A DNA stretch of 64,000 bases from Sepiola atlantica (GCA_963556195.1 OY744531.1:52455700-52519699), one strand, 5' to 3'; shown: positions 47,415 through 59,865, counted from the first letter of the stretch. A program made the numbers and translations. Notes: generated by a model from the sequence alone, not told the origin.

Positions 47415-48382
47415 ATAATATAATTTTGAGATAACCAAGAAACGTTATTTTTTTAATATTTATCAAATGAGTGAAAACAACATGGGAGATTTAAGACCAG
47501 CAAGATGAAGAGAAAAAGAACAAGAAAAGAAAGAGAATAACTATTTGATAATGCTGTGATATGAGCGAAAGTGTAAGACATATATTTATTAAAATAATAA
47601 TTTTATTCATTTAATAAATATATAAAAAATAACGTTTCTTGGTGTTCTCAAAATTCTAATATACAATTAAAAAAACGTTTTACAAAGGATGTGTGAACCC
47701 TTTATCTATTAACATCCTCGAAACCGCGCCTTACACATCTACAATTTCAATTTCTATAAATCCCTAAATAAGAACAGACGATACATAACCTTTTGGGACC
47801 ACGAGAAGATTTACTTGCGATATTAACACGAACAACGTGAATAGTAAAAAGAAAAAAAGAAAGAAAATAAATAAATAATTCTTTGATAATGCTGTGATAT
47901 GAGCGAAAGCCTCAGACATATATTTATGAAAGAAAAAGATTTTATTAATTTAATAAATATATTTAAAAAAATAACCTTTTTTATTTTATTAAAATTATAT
48001 AATACAATTCAAAAAACGTTTACCAAAGTCAGGGTGAACCCCTTTTTCTATTCAAATCTGCGTAACCGCGCCGTACACATCTACAATTTCACTTTCTTCA
48101 AATCCGTCAACATTAACATAAGATAAATTACCTTTTGAGACAACGAGGGGATGTAATTGCGATTTTAACCGTAGCAAGATGAAGAGAAGAAAAGAAAAAA
48201 AAGAAATGAAATAACTTTTTGATAATGCTGTGGTATCACCGAAAGTGTCAGACATATATCCATGAATTAAAAAGATTTTATTCATTTAATAAATATATTT
48301 TAAAAATAGCGTTTCTGTATTTTCTCAACATTCTATAATGCAATTCAAAAAACGTTTTGCAACAGATATGTGAACCCCTTTT

Positions 48383-48385
<3 letters not shown>
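47415..48385. repeat. 337 bp tandem array with terminal inverted repeat
   Basis: About 2.7 units. GATAATGCTGTG occurs at 47547, 47885 and 48221, giving periods of 338 and 336. Each unit has GAGCGAAAG or CACCGAAAG, ACATATAT-TAT, TTTATT-ATTTAATAAATAT, AACGTTT and CAATT-AAAAAACGTTT blocks. In front of the first unit, 47415-47471 is an inverted copy of 47607-47663 (about 57 bases, few mismatches, including CCAAGAAACGTTATTTTTT). It therefore looks like an element with inverted ends whose interior has been amplified. A TA tract is on each side (47366-47404, 48386-48424). Confidence 0.75.
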
Positions 48386-48424
<39 letters not shown>

Positions 48425-48427
<3 letters not shown>

Positions 48428-48780
48428 TGTGTACTTTATTGTATGTGTCTTTTCTTTGTGGATATGGATCAGACATGTCGTTTTACAACTGCGTCTAGGA
48501 GCAATGCTCTATTTGTTCGACTGACGATACATCGAAGAATCAAAATGGAGAATTTGAACGTCAATATGATTTGCAAAACTGACATCTTTAATGAAACGTT
48601 TGTCTTCTAAAACGGAAACGAAAGTTGCGGATTTAAAACCCAGTTGTAAGCGAGCGGTTCCATGTAGAGATAAGAAATGCAGCTCGTAACTTAAAGTCAT
48701 ATTTTGTTGCTAGAAATCAATGTCCTTAAAACACATGTTTTTTAAGAGATTAGTACCAATATCTCTCACACACACTATGC

Positions 48781-48838
<58 letters not shown>
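48425..48838. other. Unassigned stretch ending in (TA)n
   Basis: No gene was recognised. (TA)n lies at 48783-48838 and touches the hammerhead repeat. Confidence 0.5.
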
Positions 48839-48842
<4 letters not shown>

Positions 48843-48925
48843 AGCAATGAAAATATATATGGCAATCAAGCTACACAGAGGCTCCCGTGTTTCATCCCCG
48901 GGGGGAATCGTCAGGCTAAATGCAT
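48839..48925 (-). ncRNA. Hammerhead ribozyme at the 3' end of a PLE
   Basis: Minus strand: GCATTTAGC, CTGACGA (48914-48908), helix II TCCCC/GGGGA, GAAA (48893-48890), helix III ACACGG...CTGTGT with a small loop, cleavage nucleotide A (48872), then GCTTGATTGC. AGC and GCT form the base of helix I; beyond an internal loop GCA pairs with TGC. That is the expected form of a type I hammerhead. It lies about 320 bases downstream of, and in the same sense as, the PLE endonuclease at 49240-49768, consistent with the hammerheads known in PLE terminal regions. Confidence 0.75.
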
Positions 48926-49239
48926 GGAGTTACTTTTGTCAGGTGTTTTTATATACATGGCTTGCTAGTTAACCAATCAGATTCTTTGTTGTTCCCTCAG
49001 CCAATCGTTGGGCTTCCCGTGAACAAAAGCTTTGTTGGTGACGCTCCTATGCCTATCCTATTTTTTTTGTTAGCAATGGATTTTCCTATATCCTGTTTCT
49101 TTGTTTTGTCAATACAGTGGGCGAATTTATTTTAACACGTGGTTTCTTGTATTTCTATTTTAGGTTTTAAATTTTAACTTGTTCAGTTTTTTATTTATTT
49201 ATTTATTTATTTTCATTATTTTTTATTTATTTATTATAT

Positions 49240-49768
49240 ATCATCCTAAGATAAATTTATTTCTGTGTAAACAGCTGTTTGCTATTTCACTTCTAGAGTT
49301 TAATAGGTTTCGGGGATCTTTAAAATTTAGGATTTCATATTTTTCATTCAGGCATAATCTACACGGGTCGTCTAAGTTTCTACATGTACTGGCCTGTCTT
49401 ACTATTTTCCATTCAATTATTGGTGAGTGTCCATTTTCATTGAGCTCCCAATAATGGTTAGCTAGTGCTGTTTTAGTTCGACGTTCTTTGTTTTTAAATG
49501 TGCTTTTGTGGTCATAGTATCTGGTCTTAAAGTCTAGAATGTCATACCCACGTAGTATTTCTTGTTATTTGGTCTTTCGTTGGCAAATATCGTTGATTGG
49601 TATACAACACTTTTAGTTAGGCATTTATTTTGTAGTGCACAAAGTTTACAATTTATGCAGTTACATCTTTTCTCTTCATTGCTAACTTTTTCGTTTCTAT
49701 TCGGGTGGTTATTATTAGTGTTTTGTTTATTTCTATTAGTATTGTTTATATTTAAAACTGACACATAA
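49240..49768 (-). pseudogene. Penelope-like element GIY-YIG endonuclease, 5' truncated
   Basis: The minus-strand frame 49534-49764 includes the cysteine array RCNCINCKLCALQNKCLTKS, then VVYQSTI and KKYYVGMTF, the YIG half of the nuclease. After a frameshift at about 49535-49560 the reading continues FKTRYYDHKSTFKNKERRTK, TALANHYWEL, a middle glutamate-bearing segment (IIEWKIVRQ), CRLCLNEKYEIL and the terminal SRSEIANSCLHRNKF, ending near 49245. Belongs to a PLE group related to but distinct from the 40.2 kb element. The 3' flank leads to the hammerhead at 48839-48925. Confidence 0.85.
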
Positions 49769-49812
49769 AAAATTATATCTCCTTATAATATTTTATGTGG
49801 ATACATGGAGTA

Positions 49813-49820
<8 letters not shown>
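49756..49820 (+). repeat. Short repeat F, copy 2
   Basis: AAACTGACACATAAAAAATT, ATATCTCCTTATAATATTTT, ATGTGGATACATGGAGTACT, then TA repeat. Nearly the same as 50812-50880. Adjoins the PLE fragment on its left. Confidence 0.75.
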
Positions 49821-49850
<30 letters not shown>

Positions 49851-50085
49851 TGAAAAAAGGAAAACTGAAAATATTATTTTTTATTCATAAACGTCTCGTC
49901 TTTATTTCAAGAGTTGCTGAGGTGGATAGGTCTGAAAAAATAACACACAAGTACAAATATGTGAAACAGTAGTAACAGGAGAAATTATTTAACTAAAGCC
50001 GAAGCGTGTATGCATACATAAATGATATTTTTGTAATTCCTCTTTTCATTTTCCATTACGTTAAAATAGTATTTCCATTTTATAT

Positions 50086-50176
<91 letters not shown>

Positions 50177-50384
50177 CATAATAATTATTATATCGCATAA
50201 TAAGCTCCTTTAAGAAATTAAAAGTCGAAAACTCTCGGTGTTTTCAAAATAGAGTGTCATCAGCTATAAAGCAATCTTCCAATACCGTTCGTCGTATACT
50301 TTCGACTAGTGGTCTGTCTGTGCCCGCTTTTAAGTACATATGTATCTTAAGTTCCCTTAATCATGTGCCATTTCCCGGTGGCCA
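49816..50384. other. Microsatellites and unassigned DNA
   Basis: (TA)n lies at 49816-49845 and a (CA)n(TA)n block at 50088-50174. The rest is unassigned. Confidence 0.6.
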
Positions 50385-50520
50385 AGTGGATATGGCGCCT
50401 GTTTGCAGATTCTAGGCTGACTCGTTGAGCTGTGTTTGCACACACGAATGTCTAAAATTGTGACTTTCCAGCACTGATTAGAGCAATAAGCTTGAAACGC
50501 TTGCGTCTGTAGGTATAACT
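50385..50520 (+). repeat. tRNA-like repeat with hammerhead, family 3 copy 1 (core mutated)
   Basis: The head at about 50387-50400 contains TGGCCAAGTGG, a perfect Pol III A box; the B box region is diverged. Downstream are CTGATTA (50474-50480; G8 changed to T), helix II GGC-like/GCT around AATAA, GAAA (50494-50497), helix III ACGC-TT-GCGT and GTC (50505-50507), then TGTAGG, which pairs with CCAGCA with one mismatch. G8 is catalytically essential in hammerheads, so this copy should not cleave. The sister copy at 59735-59865 keeps the core. Confidence 0.7.
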
Positions 50521-50527
50521 TTTTGAT

Positions 50528-50530
<3 letters not shown>

Positions 50531-50599
<69 letters not shown>
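50531..50599. repeat. (TA)n microsatellite
   Basis: About 68 bases of TA between the family 3 repeat and the palindrome. Confidence 0.97.
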
Positions 50600-50602
<3 letters not shown>

Positions 50603-50768
50603 AGCAATGGAAATATATATGGCAATCAAGCTACACAGAGGCTCCCGTGTTTCATCCCCGGGGGAAATCGTCAGGCTAAATGCATTTAGGCTGACGATTC
50701 CCCCCCGGGGATGAAACACGGGAGCCTCTGTGTAGCTTGATTGCCATATATATTTTCATTGCTTACTA
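50598..50768. repeat. 171 bp near-perfect palindrome of two facing hammerheads
   Basis: The arms of about 85 bases differ at only a few positions; the centre is AAATGCATTT at 50678-50687. Each arm is a copy of the PLE 3'-end repeat at 48839-48925 beginning TAGTAAGCAATG. The left arm carries the ribozyme antisense, the right arm sense (CTGACGA 50691-50697, GAAA 50713-50716, cleavage A 50734). In the right arm the first helix I pair is disrupted (AGG instead of AGC); the left arm keeps AGC. An inverted dimer like this could come from template switching during reverse transcription. Confidence 0.85.
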
Positions 50769-50811
50769 CCTAGCTCTACTTACGTATCAAGCACTGTTGA
50801 AGTAAATACTG

Positions 50812-53072
<2,261 letters not shown>

Positions 53073-53122
<50 letters not shown>
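53073..53122. repeat. (TA)n microsatellite abutting a tRNA-like repeat
   Basis: About 50 bases of TA; the first unit of the following dimer begins immediately. Confidence 0.97.
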
Positions 53123-53125
<3 letters not shown>

Positions 53126-53530
53126 GGGGTTAACATCGCCGACTGTCAGCTCGACGGTTGCGTTTCGATCCTGGCTTGAGACACTAACTGGTCTAGCCGC
53201 ACTGATGAGCTGTGAAACAGCGAGACAGTCTGTATGTGGATGACTATATAAAGCTCCCCCCGGGTAGAGCTTATGTTTGTAAGGATATCGCCAACTGCCA
53301 TTAGCGTAAACAAGGCAATGCTTATTAGGTAAACACTAATTCGAGCTCAGGCAATTGCAATGTTTACATTGAGATACAACTTACATTCAGTTAGTGTCGC
53401 ATGATGGCGTAGGGGTTAATGTCGCCGACTGTCAGCTCGACGGTTGCGTTTCAATCCCGGCTATAGACACTAACTGGTCTAGCCGCACTAGAGAGCTGTG
53501 AGACAGTCTGTATGTAGATGACTATATATG
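53123..53530 (+). repeat. tRNA-like repeat, head-to-tail dimer with hammerhead-like body, family 4
   Basis: GTAGGGGTTAA occurs at 53123 and 53409, a period of 286. The heads include TGGCGTAGGGG (A box, complete in unit 2) and CGTTTCGATCC or CGTTTCAATCC (B box). In unit 1, CTGATGA (53202-53208) is followed by a perfect stem GCTGT-GAA-ACAGC, then GAGA (consensus GAAA) and CAGTC, and CCGCA before the core can pair with TGTGG after it. Unit 2 has a deletion in this region. The last unit ends in a TA tract. The dimer form is the one expected of tandem retrozyme-like copies. Confidence 0.6.
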
Positions 53531-54239
53531 TATATATATATTTTAGAAACAGTCAGAGTAAGACTTTTAGCAAAAAGAGTTTTCTGCATAAGTGTTTGCA
53601 ACTCCTCAACTCACAACCCATTAAAATGCACTTAGGTAAAAATAAAACAGTTATTTTACATGACTTTCAAATAACATTGACAAGAGTAACTAAGTCGAAG
53701 GAGACAAACATAATACAAGTGTATTACATACACAACATAAATGTGTTTTCTGACTTATTCCCTTTTTATCAAACAATTACGTTTATTATTTTGGGAAAAT
53801 AAGACTGATCTATAACTTTATTAATGTCGAGTTTAATTATCATAAACTGCAAACCCCAAATGTGTATCTAGCTCGTAAAAGGAAATATTTTTACATTATG
53901 TTGGAGCACGATATTTAGTATTCGTGATGTTATAGCATATACGAAGTTGCTAGATTTTACGTAATTATCCCTAGATTTTTTGAGCGACAGTGTTTATTAT
54001 TAGCAGTAATTGTATTATATATTGCTGTATTGGTAGTGATGGTAGTAGTAGTAGTAGTAGTAGACTAGTATTATTATTATAGTTTTGAGCCCTATGACAC
54101 GTCAAATTTGGTACAATTCTGTCGATTATTTCTTGATCTTTTAAGGGTTTTTAGAAGTAGTAGTAGGAGCAGTAGCAGTGGTAGCAGCAGCAGCAGTAGT
54201 AGTAGTAGTAGTACTAGAAGTAGTCGATCCCACAGTTTT
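53531..54239. other. Unassigned stretch with (TAG)n runs
   Basis: TAG-rich runs lie at about 54043-54063 and 54150-54222. The serine-rich part of the 97-codon frame at 54108-54401 comes from these runs and is not a credible gene. Confidence 0.5.
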
Positions 54240-54600
54240 GTTTATTGCGATCGCCTGTGGCGCCTCTACCGAGGAATGCAAAATGGTCCGTTCACAGCTA
54301 TGTTTTGTACTCAACTAGAGTGGCTTCACAAGGGAGCTGGTTTTCCCCAACTTTCGTCCTTGTGCTACATCTTGCCGCAGTGGGAAGCAAGTACATCTTG
54401 ACATTCCTAGTTATTTTTTTTTAAATAAGAATTTTAAAAATCGTCTGGGCCGCCTCGACAGAAGAATGCTAACAGGACTGCTTACGCATTATTTTTTAGG
54501 CCAGATTATACTTCATCTAGTGCGTTGGCTTTTCAAAACGCCATATGGCACTATGTCTAATATCCTACAAATAAGGTAAATCAATATATTAGAAAACGGA
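54240..54600. repeat. Repeat D, two diverged partial units
   Basis: GGCGCCTCTACCGAGGAATGC near 54258 (the usual word is GGCGGCCCTACCGGGGAATG), and a second at about 54444-54560 with GGCCGCCTCGACAGAAGAAT, GCATTATTTTTTAGGCCAGA and GTGCGTTGGCTT. Both match units of the array at 29300-30046 but are far more diverged. Confidence 0.6.
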
Positions 54601-55137
54601 TCCCATAATATTAAACATTTACACGAAAAGAGAAGTTGATGTCCTTTTTTGTCGCTAGTGTGAACGGTTTGAAACTTTCCCATTTCAACTAACTTGAACG
54701 TGTCGAATGTTGATCGCTTATTATATAAGCAAAAACTAAATTCTTACTAGATTCGACGCACACATGATTATATTCGGCGCAGCTTACCGGTGACCGACCT
54801 TTTTGTGATTTGAGACATTTGAAAGATCGTCGAACAGCCGCACCGATTTAGATACATTGCATTGAGTAGCATTTTAGAAGGTCGACTGATATATCTATCT
54901 CGCAGAGATAATCGCCCGTGAAGATCAGTTTAATGTCAACATTTTGCTCTTGGCGGCCATTAAATTGGCCAGTGTCTTCAAAATGCAAATGGCATTTCCT
55001 GCTTTTTTTACTTCTCAAGATATTGCAATATTACCGCACATTAGCAGAAGGTTTCGATTACGTGTATCAATATATGTCAAAGTTGTTTATTAAGATTATC
55101 TCTATTAATAATGCAGATAACAGTGCATATATATGTG
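54601..55137. other. Unassigned stretch
   Basis: No gene or repeat was recognised. Confidence 0.4.
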
Positions 55138-55556
55138 TTAGCTCTCTCCGTACAGTGGTTTGCCAGAACATCCAGATACTTCCTCCTAAAAGTAAACCCT
55201 GATCAAATATTCAATATAAAATATTCCAAGCTCAAATAAGGTATAGCTTATACGAGGAAAGGGGAAGCTTCTCATAGTGATGTGGCGTCTAGTAACATAA
55301 CTTAGCTGGATTCTCCACCAGACTAGATAAATTCTTTTCCTGGAATCGCGTAAGACCAAAAGACCATAAGAAAGATATACTATAACATAGTTAACTGGTC
55401 AATTGGTAAGAGGAAATTTAATGTGTTTAACTTCTTTACTAAATCAACGTTTGACAGGTAAAGGTAAACGTTAATGTAATATGCGAATATCTATGTATCT
55501 CATATAGACAGCAAGTGTTAGCAACAGAGAGGGGCGCTTTGATTTCTAAGAACTAC
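55138..55556 (+). repeat. Interspersed repeat B, copy 2
   Basis: Same-orientation copy of 23090-23550; see that entry for the shared blocks. It ends near GATTTCTAAGAACT, matching GATTTTTGAGAACT in copy 1. Confidence 0.75.
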
Positions 55557-55882
55557 GACTGACGTCAAATGAAACAAAAACGAGTATTAATTATGTTTAG
55601 TTATCTACATATGTACATACAAAAAAACCAACAAAGCTTCATTTTCAGTTCTAAGTAAAGTACAGTGGTTGGCCAAATTCGATGGCGACCTGGAGGCTCC
55701 ATTGTCATGACAAACTACATTTATATATAAGGAACAGCACCACTTCTTTCCAAGGATTACTCCACTTACCCTTGATCTTCACCTTATCATGCTGAGTGTT
55801 TAGCAAGGGAGCATCAAGTACCATTCTTTTTTTTTATATGACTCTACCAATAATTAAACCTCGATCTCGCGACCCATTAGCC

Positions 55883-55963
<81 letters not shown>
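55557..55963. other. Unassigned DNA ending in (TA)n
   Basis: (TA)n at 55886-55960 touches the left terminal repeat of the PLE. Confidence 0.5.
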
Positions 55964-55965
<2 letters not shown>

Positions 55966-56342
55966 GTAATGTCGGAGTCGTAATAAATCAATAACTAACT
56001 AAAGAGGGAAAAGAGAAAAAAATGTTTTCTCATTCTTTGCTATTTTTAACTGAAAAGCCCGATGAGACTAATATCGAAAATTATGGAGAAAAACATTAAT
56101 AGTCAGAATAACTATATTACTAAAATTATACCTCGAGGTACCTTTCGGCCGACTCATTTTTAAAAGTCTAAGTCGGCGAGATAAGATTAAAGTGAATTAT
56201 TGGATTGCGTTGAGTAACTTTTAACGAGTGAGAGAATTAACAGGAAGGTTTACGAAGGGACAAAGAAACATGATGGATGGGGAAACGATTTCTGTAACAT
56301 TAGAAGAATACTAAAGCAGGAATTATGACTACAGAACAAAAA
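55964..56342 (-). repeat. PLE downstream terminal repeat (pLTR)
   Basis: Shares with 59318-59712 the plus-strand words AAAGTAATGTCG, ATTATTGGATTGCGTTGAGT, ACCTTTCG and AATTATGAC. On the element's sense strand a conserved stem-loop forms: GCCGACT...AGTCGGC with CGAAAGGTAC immediately after. I could not fit a complete hammerhead core here. Confidence 0.8.
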
Positions 56343-57374
56343 TTAGGCGGTTTTTGTGTTTTCCTTTTAGAGCTCTCTAAACAAATCCAACTAATGCGAT
56401 CACTCTTTCTGCCTACAGAGCGAAGTTTTCCGCGCGGTAATGCAAACCACATCCAACACATAAAGATGGCGTTTGGAGCGAACCTTATGTACTATGCAGA
56501 AGCAGCAATCGGAATAAGCATCACCACACACTTTAATGTCGTATAAGTGTTGGCCAATGAACCACTCGTGCATTTGAAATCGCCCAGATGTACTCTGTAA
56601 ACGCCCGGATGTGTCCGTTGATAGATTTGTTTTCCCCAACCGTGACTTACGAAGATACGCAGGAACATGTTGTGCCATTCTAACATCCAATCGTTGCTGA
56701 ATACTACCCCCATAGTTAGCCTTGTACTGGACTTTAAATTTATGAATCACTAAACGTTTTTGTAGTGTGGGAAGTACGGCTTTATGAAAAGGAAGGGATA
56801 ACACTTCTGGTGCCAAACACCACTCATGAGATGTACTGCATAAAAGCAGCGTGATATCACAGATGAAATTTTGTCTAAAAAACCTTGGCTAATAGCACTA
56901 ATGAAGGAAAGCTTCAAATACACCGGACACTTTGGTGGACAACATTATGCGCTAGCATTAAACTTTGCTATATTTTAGTGAACGTACTTCGAAATAATAC
57001 CCTCGGGAAAACCATTCTTAGACAGAATATAAGCGATCTTTTTCAGTTTAACCGCAAGTTTGCTTTCAGTGCAAATCATGTTAGCACGGTGGACCAAGGT
57101 CTTGATCAAACTGATTTTTCCGGACATAGTTGCAAACGAATCCGAACCAATATACAGGTCCGCAAACTTTGATTCCCTGTATATAGTAGTGGTAAAATTG
57201 TGCCCTTTCCTTTCATCTAGAACGTTCAAATATTGTAAAGAGTCATTTTTCTTTTCCTCCATAGTGAACTTTAGTGGGGACTGCAACGCGATTTACTTCA
57301 GGAAAAAGTCACTTGCCTCCCGCCGAATTTTAAAAATAACAAACGTATCATTCACATAACGCCAATAGCAAAAG

Positions 57375-57768
57375 GGCCTAGTGACCTATCGCCTGAGAAA
57401 CACCTACTGAGGAATGCCGACGAAGTACTTAGGCATTTTTTGCGCGGCCAGATTGCGCTATCTCTTGTGCGCTGGCTTACAATCCTGATATGCCGCCTTA
57501 TACCACATCTTCCCGCGATGTGAGGGAGGTAAATGCCTTCTATGGAGAGAATACCAGTTAGATACGTCCTCGACGATCACTCCGATAGAGGGTACCATTG
57601 TGCCATTTTCTGACCCTGCTCTGTTGGGCTGAGATAGCAATATTAACGGTGTCCCTAGTATTTATCTTTTCTCTTTGCGAAGATGTTGGTTTATGACCAA
57701 TCGCTGAGGCGCCAGTACTGGAGAATTCCAACGCAGCTGCTCCGGCATTTTTTAAAATTGAAAAGCAA
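57375..57768. repeat. Repeat D inserted between PLE RT motifs B and C
   Basis: CACCTACTGAGGAATGCCGACG near 57402, TTTTTTGCGCGGCCAGATTG and TCTTGTGCGCTGGCTTA near 57435-57480, and a second unit start at about 57700 (CGCTGAGGCGCCAGTACTGG). It interrupts PLE coding sequence, so it arrived after the PLE or replaced part of it. Confidence 0.7.
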
Positions 57769-58471
57769 GGATTCCTGGAAACCTAAGGAAACTTTTGCTA
57801 ATATAGCACCCAAAGGACTGCACATCGCCACCCTATCGACCTATTGATACATGTAATTATTGAAACTAAAACCAACAGACTTGGTGGTCAAGCCCATAAG
57901 TTCCAGAAAAATGTTCTCTGAGAAAGCGGGAGGGGATAATGTGCTACGATAATGCATATCGGCACATATTTGAAAAGTTCTCGTTGAGGGGTACGTTTGT
58001 AAATAAACTCATGGCGTCAAAGGAACACAGAAAGTTTGTTTTAAAATTACAGTCTGGTTCTCGTATGAATGACGCGAACAGAAAAGAATAAGTGATACAA
58101 TTGATTAAAAGCTTTTCTAGGACTGGAGTAAAGATTTCTGTCAGCCATTTGGCCATCTCATGTGGAAGAGAACCAATCATGGAGAGTATGGGCCTCAAAA
58201 GAACTCTATTCTTATGGATATTTGGAAGTCAATACATTCTGGGTCGGTTAGAACTCACAGGGGGATTCTGTCGCATATATCCTTATTCAGAAATGTTTTT
58301 CTGTGGAGTTGAAGTCAACATTTTTGAAGATTTACTTCAGTACTCAAAGTGTTGTTGATAGATACGTCACCAAGCTTTTTGAATTTGGTATCGTCACTTA
58401 AAATATCAGACATTTTATCAATGTAGTCCTTGGTATTAAGAATGATTACACTGACACTCTTATCCGGCTTA

Positions 58472-58477
<6 letters not shown>

Positions 58478-58556
<79 letters not shown>
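58478..58556. repeat. (TA)n microsatellite inside the PLE
   Basis: About 79 bases of TA within the RT N-terminal region. Confidence 0.97.
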
Positions 58557-58558
<2 letters not shown>

Positions 58559-59317
58559 TTATTAGCCTTTAAAAGCTTGGCAGCCTGGTAATGAATTTTA
58601 CCCTAGGCAAATTTACAAGAATTTATGGGAGAATTGGAAAACTTATGTGCCAATTCAGCAAACCTCGACTCTATATATTGAAAATAATCATTCGAAGTAG
58701 GGGCATGATATTTCAGTTGGGATTGCAATACGTCGAATCTTGCAAATATGCTTTACCTGCCAATCCTAGGAGGGGGAATACCCACATCCAAGCCTCTGGC
58801 TTGTACTGCTTTCTCCGTGTAGTAAGAAGGACGTCAGAAAAGTTGAACACATGCTGATTAATGTCAATTCTTACACCATGCCTGACGCGAATAAGCGCGT
58901 CAAGGAATTTCTGGTTGTTAGCACGAGCTTTGTTGCTGAGGAAATTGTCACCAGCAGATAGATATTTTGAAAACCGCAATCTATCAAAAAAGACAAGGCT
59001 GGACAATGCAGCAGACTATAAACGGCGATATTAACCATAATTGGTCAAGGATTTGACTGAAATTCGTGCACTCATCCTTGATAAAGGCACGTTCCAAGTT
59101 GAGAGTATTCCTGGCTTTTATCTTGGTAATGCGCCTTGAGATGTAACCGGAGTCGAAATAACTGTCAAAGCATGCCTTAAGAAATTCATTTTTGGCTTTT
59201 TGTAGGTGTAATTTTGCCCTTAACTCGTACGGTTTCATTTAAATTGCTTATGACAACAATGTTTATTTACTCCTGAAATATGTAAATAGATTTTTACTTG
59301 TACAGAATTTAATTATT

Positions 59318-59712
59318 GTTTTGAAAAGTAATGTCGAAGTCATAGTAAATGGATGGGACAAACTAAAGAGGAAACAGAGAAAAGCGAAAACATGTATTCT
59401 TATTATTTGCTGTGTTTAAGTGAAAAGCCGAATGAGACTAACATCTAAAATTATGGAAAAAAATAGTCAGAATTACTATACGAAGAAAATTATAACTCGA
59501 CGTACCTTTCGTCCGACCCATTTTCAAAAGTCTACGTCGGTAGGGTAAGATTAAAATAAATTATTGGATTGCGTTGAGTTACTCTTAACGAATGAAAAAA
59601 AAACAGGGAGGTGGAAGTGAAGGGAGCAATAAAAATAGTCCGAATTAGGATGATAGATGGGAACTCGATTTGTGCAAAAAATACAGAAACAGTAATTATG
59701 ACAGCGAAAAAC
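59318..59712 (-). repeat. PLE upstream terminal repeat (pLTR)
   Basis: Direct repeat partner of 55964-56342. The stem-loop is CCGAC...GTCGG followed by CGAAAGGTAC; the stem is kept although individual bases differ, which hints at a structural role. Confidence 0.8.
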
Positions 59713-59734
59713 ATAAATATATATATGACGACTG

Positions 59735-59865
59735 CTTGCAGATTCTAAGCTGACTCTGTGAACCACGTTCGCGCCTCCCGACCATCTGAAATTATTACTT
59801 TCCTGCACTGATGAGGGCAATAAGCTTGAAACGCTAGCGTCTGTAGGTATTAATGATTTAATATT
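59735..59865 (+). ncRNA. tRNA-like repeat with intact hammerhead core, family 3 copy 2
   Basis: The head is partly lost (starts GACGACTGCTTGCAGATTCT); a B-box-like GTTCGCGCC sits near 59767. Ribozyme: CCTGCA, CTGATGA (59808-59814), helix II GGGC-AATAA-GCTT, GAAA (59828-59831), helix III ACGC-TA-GCGT, C at 59841, then TGTAGG, which pairs with CCTGCA over 6 bp with one G-U. After an internal loop, ATTA and TAAT can extend helix I. Predicted cleavage follows 59841. It begins just after the PLE terminal repeat and ends at a TA tract. Confidence 0.8.

Larger units (their letters stand above)
56400..59238 (-). pseudogene. PLE reverse transcriptase/GIY-YIG polyprotein, decayed
   Basis: Blocks in order on the minus strand: N-terminal helices (58984-59238, MKPYELRAKLHLQKAKNEF); 58713-59006, ending in the YxxExW region; KSDKSV-VIILNTKDYIDKM near 58410-58470; MRPILSMIGSLPHEMAKWL and FLCSFDAMSLFTNVPL (motif A aspartate) in 57944-58198; VDRVAMCSPLGAILAKV (motif B) near 57800-57850; WRYVNDTFVIF (motif C, with N in place of the first catalytic D) near 57345; FTTTIYRESKFADLYIGSDS and TLVHRANMICTESKLAVKLK in 56975-57286; and the endonuclease in 56400-56816 with YGGSIQQRLDVRMAQHVPAY and VRSKRHLYVLDVVCITARK. 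The motif C change and many breaks make it inactive. Confidence 0.88.
55964..59712 (-). mobile_element. Near full-length Penelope-like element with long direct terminal repeats
   Basis: About 3.75 kb on the minus strand. Two direct repeats of roughly 380-395 bases (55964-56342 and 59318-59712) bracket a decayed RT plus endonuclease region, the layout known for PLEs with pseudo-LTRs. Later insertions are repeat D at 57375-57768 and (TA)n at 58478-58556. The two terminal repeats have diverged noticeably, so the element is old or gene conversion has not acted. Confidence 0.85.

Noticed and set aside
48520..48560. GACTGACGATACATCGAAGAA as a hammerhead
   Set aside because: Helix II would have almost no stem and no helix III or cleavage triplet follows.
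54108..54401. Serine-rich 97-codon frame
   Set aside because: The serine run is encoded by a TAG/AGC-type microsatellite and the rest is repeat D.
59440..59500. Hammerhead on the plus strand of the PLE terminal repeat (GATGAG...TCGAAA in the 56.06 kb copy)
   Set aside because: The first core bases are changed in both copies, helices are weak and the strand is opposite to the PLE; at most a chance resemblance.
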